In this document: positions 8,790 to 17,968 of the stretch, in pieces | How the letters are laid out: every line of letters starts with the position of its first letter | How positions within the stretch are numbered: the first letter of the stretch is position 1 | Assembly: GCA_020328045.1 (NCBI GenBank) | Contig: JAIXMY010000003.1 | Coordinates: forward strand, 1-34,744 | DNA length: 34,744 nucleotides | DNA from: Candidatus Endomicrobiellum pyrsonymphae | Lineage (GTDB): Bacteria; Elusimicrobiota; Endomicrobiia; Endomicrobiales; Endomicrobiaceae | Direction of reading: 5' to 3' | Translations under genes and position numbers: made by a program | The notes under the pieces: generated by a model | Told to the model about the DNA's origin: nothing | Database searches by the model: none | What the model saw: only the letters and a program-made list of their open reading frames with translations

Positions 8790-8892
8790 AATTGAGTATG
8801 ACGCATTTGAAAAAAGAAGAGAAATAAAAAATAATCAACTGCTACGAACTCGCGTCCGTAGCTTCAATAAGAATCGAGGAATCAACGATTAG
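8782..8892 (+). CDS. Small hypothetical protein (36 aa)
   Basis: ATG 8782 to TAG 8892. It encodes a short, highly charged peptide (MPRIEYDAFEKRREIKNNQL...). Its start lies inside the end of the preceding frame, which suggests former co-translation, and it ends where repeat family A begins. It may be the 5' remainder of a longer gene cut by the repeat. No family recognised. Confidence 0.25.
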   Translation: MPRIEYDAFEKRREIKNNQLLRTRVRSFNKNRGIND

Positions 8893-8894
8893 GG

Positions 8895-9090
8895 CTTGGT
8901 GACTTGTGGTTGCACTTCCTTAGAGAGCGAGATTACGAGCGAAATAAAACAATTTTAACACTTTGAAGTGAAATCACCCATAAAGTCTGTAAGCTTTTTC
9001 GCAAGTTCTAAAGTTGTCTAAGAAATGTGAGGCGGATGAAGCTCAGCGGCAAAAGTTTTTGGTACTTTTGTTTTGTCTAACAAAAGCACA
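8895..9090 (+). repeat. Dispersed repeat family A, full copy upstream of guaB
   Basis: About 195 bp. The blocks, in order, are: GAGCGAGATTACGAGCG; GAAGTGAAATCACC; TTTTTCGCAAGTTCTAAA; a GCTCAGCGGCAA block; and the terminal palindrome GGTACTTTTGTTTTGTC followed by TAACAAAAGCAC. The same blocks occur in the same order and orientation before rplU (30460-30671) and moxR (32835-33042). Confidence 0.75.
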
Positions 9091-9106
9091 GGAGGTTGCA
9101 ACGAAT

Positions 9107-9127
9107 ATGGATAAAATTGTAGAATAA
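9107..9127 (+). other. Six-codon ORF in the guaB leader
   Basis: AGGAGG at 9090-9095 is followed by ATG at 9107 and the frame MDKIVE-stop, ending 20 bp before the guaB start, which has its own GGAG. The spacing of 11 nt is slightly long. It could be a leader peptide, or the ribosome binding site of a lost gene. Confidence 0.25.
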
Positions 9128-9144
9128 GCGGGAAGCGGAGATGA

Positions 9145-10611
<1,467 letters not shown>

Positions 10612-10695
10612 TAGTTGAACAATAGAAGATAGGCAGGATAACAGCGAAGATTTAGGGGTTTTAAGATTAGGTGTTTGTAAGGAAGAAAAGTAACG

Positions 10696-11628
10696 ATGTT
10701 TGATAATTTGATTTCGTTTTTTTTAATTGCAGGATTTGGAGTGTTTTTTCAATGGAAAAAACCCGGCGATATAAACCCGGATGTTGCAAGACATGTAATT
10801 AACACGACGGTAATAAGGTTTTTTTTACCAATATTATGTTTCAAAGTTATGGCTACGGCTTCAATAGACAAAAATACAGTGTTATTACCACTTGCTGCAA
10901 TGATTACAATTTTTTTCGCCATATTAATATCTTTTATAACCTATACAATGGTTGGCAAAATTGCGACATTGCATAAGGAAGAAAAAGGTGCTCTTATTTT
11001 AGGCTCTTCTTTTGGTAATGTAACATTTTTAGGATTATTGTTTCTCACCAGCTTGTACGGACAAAGTGCGGCAAAATATGTTCTTTTGTACGATTTGCTT
11101 GCAACAACACCTTTGCTGTTTCTTGCAGGCTCGGCAATAGCTGCTTATTATGGTCGCGGACAAAAACTTACAATAAAAGAAAATTTTAAAGTTGTGGCAG
11201 AGCTTCCACCTATATGGACTCTTGTCGCGGGATTTGCAGTAAACTTTTCAGGAATTACCCTTCCAAGTTTTTTACTTACAACATTAGAGCTTATGTCCAT
11301 ACCTATAGCGCCTTTAATGATATTTAGTATTGGTCTTGCTCTTTCTTTTCCGAAGTTAAAGCATGCCATAATTGCGATGCCTGCAGTTATAATAAAATTG
11401 TGCGTTGCGCCAATAATTTCTTTTGGACTCGCCCGTTTTTTCGGCATGGACGGTCTTGCCCTAAAATCAGTGGTTATGGAATCGGCAATGCCTACAATGG
11501 CGTTGACTTTGGTTCTATCTTCGCAGCATAAATTAGATCATAATCTTTCTTCTTTTCTTATTATATTTACAACAACTGTCGCACTTATAACTTTGCCTTT
11601 AACAGCACGGCTGGTTAGCGTGTTTTAA
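10696..11628 (+). CDS. AEC (auxin efflux carrier) family transporter
   Basis: 310 residues, almost entirely hydrophobic with about ten membrane segments. The order and features match the AEC/MdcF family of inner-membrane carriers: an N-terminal GFGVFFQWKK, then INTTVIRFFLPILCFKV with a helix-breaking proline, FGNVTFLGLLF, and a C-terminal half with IAPLMIFSIGLALSF and MESAMPTMALTLVLS. Substrates of bacterial members include malonate, malate and other organic acids, so the substrate here is unknown. It lies 84 bp after guaB on the same strand, preceded by GGAAG, and may be cotranscribed. Confidence 0.85.
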   Translation: MFDNLISFFLIAGFGVFFQWKKPGDINPDVARHVINTTVIRFFLPILCFKVMATASIDKNTVLLPLAAMITIFFAILISFITYTMVGKIATLHKEEKGALILGSSFGNVTFLGLLFLTSLYGQSAAKYVLLYDLLATTPLLFLAGSAIAAYYGRGQKLTIKENFKVVAELPPIWTLVAGFAVNFSGITLPSFLLTTLELMSIPIAPLMIFSIGLALSFPKLKHAIIAMPAVIIKLCVAPIISFGLARFFGMDGLALKSVVMESAMPTMALTLVLSSQHKLDHNLSSFLIIFTTTVALITLPLTARLVSVF

Positions 11629-11639
11629 AACTGCAATTT

Positions 11640-11915
11640 TATAGTCAACTAGCCTTTATATTGACGCATTACGTTAACTTAAAAATAGATGCAATGCAAG
11701 GCTGACTGACAAAGCAGTAAGCTCATTCTTTTTGCTAGGAAGTCCAACGACGCGACGCGCTATTTTTGAGCTAACTCTGCAGACTACGCCTTTTTGGTAA
11801 ATTTTGTCTGTTTTGTTTGGTCAATATGTTCTCATATCATCTCTCATAAAACAGCCAAAGTTTCCTCGAAAATTTAAGTAGCACAGTTGTATCAATATAA
11901 AATTAGTTGACTATA
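11640..11915. mobile_element. MITE-like element with terminal inverted repeats
   Basis: TATAGTCAACTA at 11640-11651 is matched exactly by TAGTTGACTATA at 11904-11915. The similarity continues inward after three variable bases: TTTATATTGA on the left, TTATATTGA on the right read in reverse. This gives imperfect inverted termini of about 27 bp around a 276-bp non-coding body. Versions of the tip also occur at about 7896 (TTGTAGTCAGCTAGC) and 32902 (TTTGTAGTCAATTAG). No transposase is encoded, so it would need one in trans. Confidence 0.5.
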
Positions 11916-12010
11916 GATAGCTTGCAATATGAAAGTCTGTTATTTGCAAATTAAATTTGTATCGACAGACTTTTGTTACTATTATTTTTTTGTTCTTTAG
12001 TTCTTTGTGA

Positions 12011-12250
12011 AGAAGTTTTAACGAATGGAACGATTTTAAAGCTATAGAGTTTCAAAGGTACAACGAAACAGAACGGCTAATTTTGTATTTTAGGTTACAT
12101 TTGGGGATATTAAACAGAAAAGAAATATTAATGAGAACAGGCATACTTGAGTATCAAATAATGAAGTTTGTAAAAGCTGTTAGGACTTACGAAGACGGGA
12201 GCTATCTCACCAAAACAGATAGTTATTACAGGGTTAACGGGACGGATTAA
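12011..12250 (+). pseudogene. Possible phage DUF2213-type protein remnant
   Basis: A frame open from after the stop at 12008-12010 reads FNEWNDFKAIEFQRYNETER, then LMRTGILEYQ from 12128, and ends at TAA near 12250. The R-T-G-I-x-E-Y motif following a 'F.RYN.TE' segment resembles the start of DUF2213 proteins, which are phage prohead-protease-like. Only the N-terminal portion is present, and the match is by eye on a short motif. Alternatively this is an unrelated degraded frame. Confidence 0.3.
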
Positions 12251-12264
12251 CTGAATTGCTTAGT

Positions 12265-12772
12265 TTAGAGATCAATGCGCCAAAAACGACAGTGCAATGA
12301 CAAGCGTGAATGAATCCTATTTCCATTCCTAATATCCCTAGAAATGCAAATAAAACCAGTATTCTTACCAAGAGTGAACCGATCTAATTCATGTTCAGCG
12401 TAGGGCATGTTCTGTCCATTAGTGGTGTCGTTTTGTCTTTCTTCTTTGGACTTGTCTTCCTGCGGAGATGATTCAGAATTGTCAACTGCAACTGCGCCAA
12501 CAAGCGACGAAGTCGGAACTGAATTAGAATCAGGATCAGGATATGGTGTAAATGTCCCATCAGTGCTAGTATAAGGATAGTATTCATACGGTCCACCACC
12601 CAATACGACCAGTATTAGGTGGTGGCGATTCTGATATGGATACTGGTCCGGATTTTGGTCTGGGTTTCGTAAAGTCTCTTTGGATTACACCTGTTGTTAT
12701 CTTTTGGGAACATGAAGAGAGCATAAGCGTAAAAATTAAAAACAACGTAATAAATTTTTTTATTTGTTTCAT
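12265..12772 (-). pseudogene. Frameshifted lipoprotein gene
   Basis: The ATG at 12772 begins MKQIKKFITLFLIFTLMLSS followed by Cys, a typical lipoprotein signal with lipobox LSSC. The frame continues to SPPPNTGRIGWWTV and stops at about 12585. Shifting frame within the ATTGGGTGGTGG stretch gives a continuation GGGPYEYYPYTSTDGTFTPY, a Pro/Ser/Asp-rich, low-complexity mature region open to 12265. A single indel in the GG-rich stretch therefore splits one coding region. The final portion (about 12265-12400) has less protein-like composition. No family recognised; probably a former surface lipoprotein. Confidence 0.5.
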
Positions 12773-13064
12773 CTGCCCCACTTCGCAGAATCCACGCTGA
12801 AAAATCTTTAAATTATTACAGAGGCATGCACGTTGTAACATAAAAAAAAGACTTAACAGGTTAATTAATATGAAATCTTTTAAAACTGGATATTATCATC
12901 AATCAGAATATATATTTGTCCTACTGAATTTTAAGAATTTCCATTTTAGATTTCAACCTTTTGTAAGATTTAGAGCAGTATATTCTGTTATTTTTTAGCG
13001 TCATCGTGCATGATATGATTTTGGAACTATTTTGTTAGTATAAAATTTTGATAAAATACCAACT

Positions 13065-13664
13065 ATGATAAAAATCTCTACAGTGGAAATTCCATATAAT
13101 AAGTTGCTTGTAAGATTGGGGTATTCGCAGACTAAAACAAAACTTGATGTTAAGATTGCAAGTCTTATAAAAGAAAATTTAAGTTTAGTTCAAAAGCTTA
13201 TTAGACCTAAGGTTGTGGTAGCTTTTGAAAATATAACGGTAATTAATAACGAAGTATTATTTGAAAAAGGTTATAAAATAAAAAGCAGCAATGTTGCCGC
13301 ACTTTTAAAAAACAGTTTTAAGGCTTACGGGGTTGGCGTAACTATTGGTAATATAGTAGAGAGTAGAAGAGACGAGCATTTCAAGAAAAAAGAAACTTTC
13401 AACGCTTTAATCCTCGATGCTGCGGGATCCGTTGCCGCTGAGGAGATAATAACGCTTGCGTATGAGCAAATTAAAACTTACGAAGAAAATAACAATAATT
13501 TTATAACGAAAAGATATTCACCCGGATATGGCAATTGGAAGCTTGAGGATAATAGAGAATTTTTAGATTGGATTGGCGCGGAATACATAGGAATTAAGCT
13601 AAGCAAGTTTTACCAAATGAAGCCTGAAAAATCAATTTCAGCTTTAATTGGAGTTGCGAAATGA
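13065..13664 (+). CDS. MetH reactivation-domain protein (stand-alone)
   Basis: 199 residues. The C-terminal half carries RYSPGYGNWKLEDNREFLDW and the final KPEKSISALIGV, the hallmarks of the AdoMet-binding activation domain found at the C-terminus of long MetH proteins. Here it is a separate gene whose stop lies 25 bp before the metH start. The protein is expected to bind SAM and remethylate cob(II)alamin that forms by oxidation during the MetH cycle. The N-terminal half (AFENITVINNEVLFEKGYK) resembles the same family's stand-alone members. The ATG at 13065 is the first in frame; no strong Shine-Dalgarno is visible. Confidence 0.85.
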   Translation: MIKISTVEIPYNKLLVRLGYSQTKTKLDVKIASLIKENLSLVQKLIRPKVVVAFENITVINNEVLFEKGYKIKSSNVAALLKNSFKAYGVGVTIGNIVESRRDEHFKKKETFNALILDAAGSVAAEEIITLAYEQIKTYEENNNNFITKRYSPGYGNWKLEDNREFLDWIGAEYIGIKLSKFYQMKPEKSISALIGVAK

Positions 13665-13689
13665 CAAAGCAAAAAGGAGTGAGCGCAAA

Positions 13690-16101
13690 ATGGAAAAGCA
13701 AAAATTTTTGGAGATATTAAAAAATCGCGTGTTGATAATGGACGGCGCTACCGGTACGGAACTGCAAAAGAAAAAGTATCTTGAAGATGTTGTAATACCT
13801 GAAGAATTAAATGTTAAATTCCCTAAAAGAATTTCGGACATTTATTCTTCTTATGTTAATGCAGGATCCGATATACTGCTTGCAAATACTTTTGGCGCAA
13901 ATCCTATAAGATTAAAACAGCATGGTTTGTTAGACAAAGCTGACGACATAATAAAATCGGGAATAGATTTAATAAGAAAAATATCTCCTAAAACAATTGT
14001 AGCGGGAGATATATCGTCAATAGGAGAATATATAGAACCTTTAGGCAGCTTGTCTTTTGACGAAGCTTATAATGCTTTTGCAATGCAGGCATCTTTGTTG
14101 CAAAAACACAACGCTGATATTATGATCATAGAAACCATGACGGAAATAAAAGAAATGAAAGCCGCGATTCTTGCCACAAAAGACAATTTTAACGGAGCAA
14201 TTATTGCTCAAATGACATTTGCAGAAGACGGTATTACAGTTACCGGAAGCGATTTAAAAAGTTTTATTGCGATGGTTGAAAGTTTAGGTGTTGATGCTCT
14301 TGGATTAAACTGTTCTATCGGTTCAAAAGATTTAGCGGAACTGGCAAAGGTATTGCGCGAAAATACAAATCTTCCTATATCATTTAAACCTAATGCGGGA
14401 ATGCCTGTATTAATAAATCGTGATACCTGTTTTCCTGAAACAAAAGAAGAATTTATTGAGTCCAGTTTAAAAGCCTATTCTTACGGCGTTAATATGTTCG
14501 GCGGATGCTGCGGAACAAATCCTGAATTTATAAAAGCTTTGTCCGATGAGTTAAAAAATAAATCTCCTAAAATTGCAAAGACAATAAATAAGTACTTCCT
14601 TTCTACAAGAGTAAAAGCTATTGATATCAACGAAATTAAAAAGCCTGTAATAATTGGCGAGAGAATAAATCCTACAAATAGAAAAAAACTTCAGGAAGAA
14701 TTGGTTAAAGGCAGTTTTTCTATGGTAAAAGACGAAGCACGTTTTCAGACGCAATCAGGCGCAAATCTTTTAGACGTAAATATGGGCGTGCCAAGTGCTG
14801 ACGAAGAAAAACTTCTTACGAATGCCGTAAATCAAATACAGGAGATAGTTTCAGCACCTTTATGCATAGATTCAAGCAATACAAGCGCTTTAGATCGAGC
14901 TGTTAAAAATTGTGCGGGAAAACCCATTATAAATTCTGTTAACGGCGAGCAAAAAAAACTAGATTTAATACTGCCCATAGTAAAAAGGTACGGCGCTTCT
15001 TTGATTGCTTTAACTAGTGACGATAATGGAATACCAAAGACGGCTGAAGAAAGATTAGAAATAGCTGAAAAAATTTTGCGTTTTGCCGATAAGTATGGCG
15101 TGGAAAGAAAAAACATTATTTTCGATTATCTTGTGTTGTCTGTTAGTTCTTCTCCTGAGCAAATACAAGAAACATTAAAAGCGATGAAAGAATCAAAGCA
15201 ATTACATCCCGAGTGCAAACTTGTTTTGGGTGTATCAAACGTTTCTTTTGGTCTTCCTTCAAGACAGACAATAAATTCAACATTCCTAAAAATGGCTGTA
15301 GCGGCCGGTCTTGATTTTGCTATTATTAATCCTCACGAAAATTGGACAATAGACAGTCCTCTTGCTAAAGATTTACTTGAAAATAAAGATAAAGGCGCTG
15401 CTAAATACATAGAGGCTTTTTCTTCTTTTAAAAAGTCGTTGCCCAAGGATGAGACAGAAAAACTGCCTTTAGATAAGTGCCTTTATTTTGCAGTTTTAAA
15501 CGGGAATCAAGAGTCCATAGCTGACATTATAAGGCAGATTATCGCATGCGACGCCAATCCTTTTAAAATGGTAAATGATAATGTGTTAAAAGCGTTAGAT
15601 ATTGTGGGGGAAAAATTTGCTTCAAAAGAATATTTTTTGCCACAAATAATTATGTCGGCACAGGCCGCTCAGATGGCATTTGCAATATTAAAAACTACTT
15701 TTAAGAAAAGTGAAACTTTTTCCGCGGGCAGAGTCATAATGGCTACTGTTAAAGGTGATATGCACGACATAGGTAAAAATGTAGTGGGAGCGGTGCTTGA
15801 AAGCTATGGGTTTGATGTTATAGATATGGGAATAAATGTTGATTCTCAAGAAATAATAAATAAAGCTCGCGAAATTAATCCTATTGCAATAGGGCTTTCA
15901 GCTCTTATGACAACTACAATGCCAGAAATGGAAACGGTTGTAAAATTAAGAAATGCGGAACACGTGCCTACAAAAATAATTATAGGCGGCGCCGCTGTAA
16001 CGGAGAAATTTGCAAAAGAAATCGGCGCCGACGCTTATGCTAAAGATGCTATGGAAACCGCCGAGTACATAAAAACTTTACAAAAAGAATCCTGCAAATA
16101 G
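13690..16101 (+). CDS. metH: Cobalamin-dependent methionine synthase (short form)
   Basis: 804 residues. The N-terminal homocysteine domain starts MDGATGTELQKKKY and has the zinc ligands in LGLNCS and GGCCGTNPEF. The middle is a pterin (methyl-THF) domain (ERINPTNRKKLQ, LLDVNMGVP, NPHENW). It is followed by the B12 cap and the B12-binding domain with KGDMHDIGKN, whose His is the lower cobalt ligand. The reactivation domain is absent, supplied by the gene directly upstream. The start at 13690 has AAAGGAG 10 nt upstream and is preferred over an upstream in-frame ATG at 13648 that lies inside the preceding gene. Confidence 0.95.
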   Translation: MEKQKFLEILKNRVLIMDGATGTELQKKKYLEDVVIPEELNVKFPKRISDIYSSYVNAGSDILLANTFGANPIRLKQHGLLDKADDIIKSGIDLIRKISPKTIVAGDISSIGEYIEPLGSLSFDEAYNAFAMQASLLQKHNADIMIIETMTEIKEMKAAILATKDNFNGAIIAQMTFAEDGITVTGSDLKSFIAMVESLGVDALGLNCSIGSKDLAELAKVLRENTNLPISFKPNAGMPVLINRDTCFPETKEEFIESSLKAYSYGVNMFGGCCGTNPEFIKALSDELKNKSPKIAKTINKYFLSTRVKAIDINEIKKPVIIGERINPTNRKKLQEELVKGSFSMVKDEARFQTQSGANLLDVNMGVPSADEEKLLTNAVNQIQEIVSAPLCIDSSNTSALDRAVKNCAGKPIINSVNGEQKKLDLILPIVKRYGASLIALTSDDNGIPKTAEERLEIAEKILRFADKYGVERKNIIFDYLVLSVSSSPEQIQETLKAMKESKQLHPECKLVLGVSNVSFGLPSRQTINSTFLKMAVAAGLDFAIINPHENWTIDSPLAKDLLENKDKGAAKYIEAFSSFKKSLPKDETEKLPLDKCLYFAVLNGNQESIADIIRQIIACDANPFKMVNDNVLKALDIVGEKFASKEYFLPQIIMSAQAAQMAFAILKTTFKKSETFSAGRVIMATVKGDMHDIGKNVVGAVLESYGFDVIDMGINVDSQEIINKAREINPIAIGLSALMTTTMPEMETVVKLRNAEHVPTKIIIGGAAVTEKFAKEIGADAYAKDAMETAEYIKTLQKESCK

Positions 16102-16207
16102 AAAGTATTCCAAAAAGTGCGCAAGTAGCAAAGAAGATTGCGAAGCTAACTTCATAAGAGAATTATATTAAAAAACGTCAAAGTCCGTAGAGTGAAATAT
16201 TCAAATT

Positions 16208-16245
16208 TTGACAGTTGCCAAGAACAGCAATGTCAACTCTTTTTA
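16208..16245 (+). terminator. Rho-independent terminator of the metH operon
   Basis: TTGACAGTTGC (16208-16218) pairs with GCAATGTCAA (16227-16236), giving about 10 bp with one bulged base and an 8-nt loop. CTCTTTTTAT follows. It is 106 bp beyond the metH stop. Confidence 0.65.
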
Positions 16246-16309
16246 TAATCATATTATATTTTACAGCTCGTTTTTTTATTTTAATTTCGTAAAATGAAAC
16301 ACCCTGTCA

Positions 16310-16463
16310 GATTCCGTCTGCCACCCCTAGATTAAAACATTCGAGGGCAGACTGCTAAGGAAGAACGACTTATTTTAAAAAAATGGGAATTAATGCAATG
16401 TTTTTTCTCTTTTCATTCCTCTGAAAGAGGTGGCGATGCCAAAGGCATTGACGAAGTACGTCG
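16310..16463 (+). repeat. Dispersed repeat family B, copy 2
   Basis: The hairpin GTCTGCC...GGCAGAC (16316-16352) has the near-invariant loop ATTAAAACATTCGAG. It is followed by TGCTAAGGAAGAACGAC, an A-rich block, then the core CTGAAAGAGGTGGCGATGCC and AAAGGCATTGACG. It fills the gap between the metH terminator and the fic pseudogene. Confidence 0.75.
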
Positions 16464-16478
16464 ATAGGTTTTTCAACT

Positions 16479-17127
16479 TTATTCATTAGAGGCAAATCTT
16501 TCAATTCTTTTCATTTCTTCTTTTGACAGAGTTTCTAAGTAGTCGACAAAGCTGTTAATATCGTCATTTTTTAAAAATTCAAAATATTTACTTCTGTCGA
16601 CTACGGATATAATACAAGGAGTAATATTGTTTTTTAATAATTCAAAATTGATGATTAATCTGCCTGTTCTGCCATTTCCGTCTATAAATGGATGAATTTT
16701 TTTCAAACTCTATATGTGATTAAATGCCGTTTTTCGAAAATTGAATTATATTTAGAATTGTTATAGTTATCAATAAAATAAAGCATACTATTTTGAACAA
16801 ACTCTTTTTTTGGTGAAATATGTTATGCACCGCGGACATATACGTCGGTATTTCTAAAACCGTCTATTTCATTTATATTTTTATTTATGACTTGTAATTT
16901 ATGGCTTCGTAAATCTCTCTGGAGTTTGCAGATATTTTAAACGACTTGTCATTAAATACAGTTGCATAAGTATCAGCATAGGATAATGTAGAGCCTTCTA
17001 TTGCATTAGAATTATAAATACTGCGCGTAATGTAATCTTCAAAATAGCTGTTATTGGTTTGCAAAAATTTAACAACATTTAATTCTTTTATGTTCCCTCT
17101 TTTTCTTATAACAGAAACTTCACACAA
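16479..17127 (-). pseudogene. Fic-domain protein, inactivated
   Basis: Two open pieces and a middle in a third reading state make up one Fic gene. The 5' piece (17127-16885) has SIYNSNAIEGSTLSY, whose S-x-x-x-E-G resembles the inhibitory helix of Fic proteins. The middle reads HKLQVINKNINEIDGFRNTD then VYVRGA-stop-HISPKKEF, matching the conserved 'FR..dV.V.g..HisP' region. The 3' piece has the AMPylation motif HPFIDGNGRTGR at about 16680. At least one frameshift after EAINYKS, one in-frame TAA and a further shift before the HPF motif separate the parts. The catalytic motif itself is unbroken, but the protein cannot be made. Confidence 0.8.
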
Positions 17128-17133
17128 TCTATT

Positions 17134-17718
17134 TTACATTATCATCAGTTTTTTGCATTTTTGAATAATGTATTCTGAACCTGATGTTATATCTTTTATT
17201 TCAGACAAATCTTTTTCAATTAAAATGTCTGTGTCATACGTAGTTCTAAAAAGGCTAGGCAATCCTGAAGATTTGATTATATTAATTGACCGTTTGATTA
17301 AGTTTAAATCTCCTTTGAAAAAGAGATTATATTTTTCCATAGACGACTTTATATCCATAGCCACAAAATCTATAAGTTTCTTAGCTATCAACTCTTGTAG
17401 TATTTGTGGATTTGTTCCATTTGTATCGAGCTTAATAAAAAAGTTTAAATTTTTGATTGCCGTTATAAATTCGAGCAAATCTTTTTGAATGGTTGGTTCT
17501 CCACCCGTTATAACTATACCTCTTAAAAGTTTTATTCTTTTTGACAGGAAAACAAAAATTTCATCTTCGTCAAATGACCGTTCAAACAAATACGGATAAA
17601 TCAATTGCGGATTGTGGCAGTAAGGACACATCATATTGCATCCCTGCGTAAAAATAACAGCGGCAGGCACACCTGGATAGTCTATAAGAGACAGTTTTTG
17701 TAATCCGCCGATTTTCAT
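17134..17718 (-). CDS. nrdG: Anaerobic ribonucleotide reductase activating protein
   Basis: 194-residue radical SAM protein. The [4Fe-4S]-binding motif is C-N-M-M-C-P-Y-C-H (residues about 28-36). The SAM-contact segment is IVITGGEPT. It starts MKIGGLQKLSLIDYPG, typical of the NrdG2-type activases. It generates the glycyl radical used by the class III reductase. It follows nrdD and the small glycyl-radical-domain gene on the same strand. The C-terminus (YIIQKCKKLMIM) is short and lysine-rich. Relatives often continue with an 'F.P...LDP' tail, so a small terminal truncation is possible. The dead fic gene starts 7 bp downstream. Confidence 0.88.
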   Translation of the reverse strand: MKIGGLQKLSLIDYPGVPAAVIFTQGCNMMCPYCHNPQLIYPYLFERSFDEDEIFVFLSKRIKLLRGIVITGGEPTIQKDLLEFITAIKNLNFFIKLDTNGTNPQILQELIAKKLIDFVAMDIKSSMEKYNLFFKGDLNLIKRSINIIKSSGLPSLFRTTYDTDILIEKDLSEIKDITSGSEYIIQKCKKLMIM

Positions 17719-17740
17719 TTACGTGTGCCACCGTTATTTT

Positions 17741-17926
17741 TTAATCATGTTTGCAGGGGCAATAAGTTTTACGTATTTTAAATTCTTCTCTCTTGCCTTC
17801 ATTCCACAAAGAAACCGGTCTCAAGTACCCAACAACTCTAGAATAAACCTCACATTTTGTGCCTTCAACTGAATCTTTCTGGGTTTTTAATTCATGAATC
17901 TTTTCTTGAATTTCATTTACTGTCAT
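17741..17926 (-). CDS. Small glycyl-radical-domain protein of class III ribonucleotide reductase
   Basis: 61 residues. CEVYSRVVGYLRPVSLWN carries the R-V-x-G-Y glycyl radical sequence normally at the C-terminus of NrdD; the radical Gly is about residue 33. It has its own start with a near-perfect AAAGGAGG 8 nt before the ATG. It is 42 bp downstream of nrdD and 22 bp upstream of nrdG. The neighbouring large protein lacks this motif, so the two must combine to give an active enzyme. The tail ends CPCKHD, adding a Cys pair. Similar short proteins annotated as NrdD C-terminal domain are known in other anaerobes, so I read this as a genuine split gene rather than a frameshift. Confidence 0.8.
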   Translation of the reverse strand: MTVNEIQEKIHELKTQKDSVEGTKCEVYSRVVGYLRPVSLWNEGKREEFKIRKTYCPCKHD

Positions 17927-17968
17927 TGAAATTGCCTCCTTTAAACTAAACTCCGTGATTTTTTGTTG

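Noticed and set aside
12840-13064. Cobalamin riboswitch before the MetH genes
   Set aside because: I could not find a B12-box-like sequence or the expected multi-stem layout; the region is plain AT-rich sequence.
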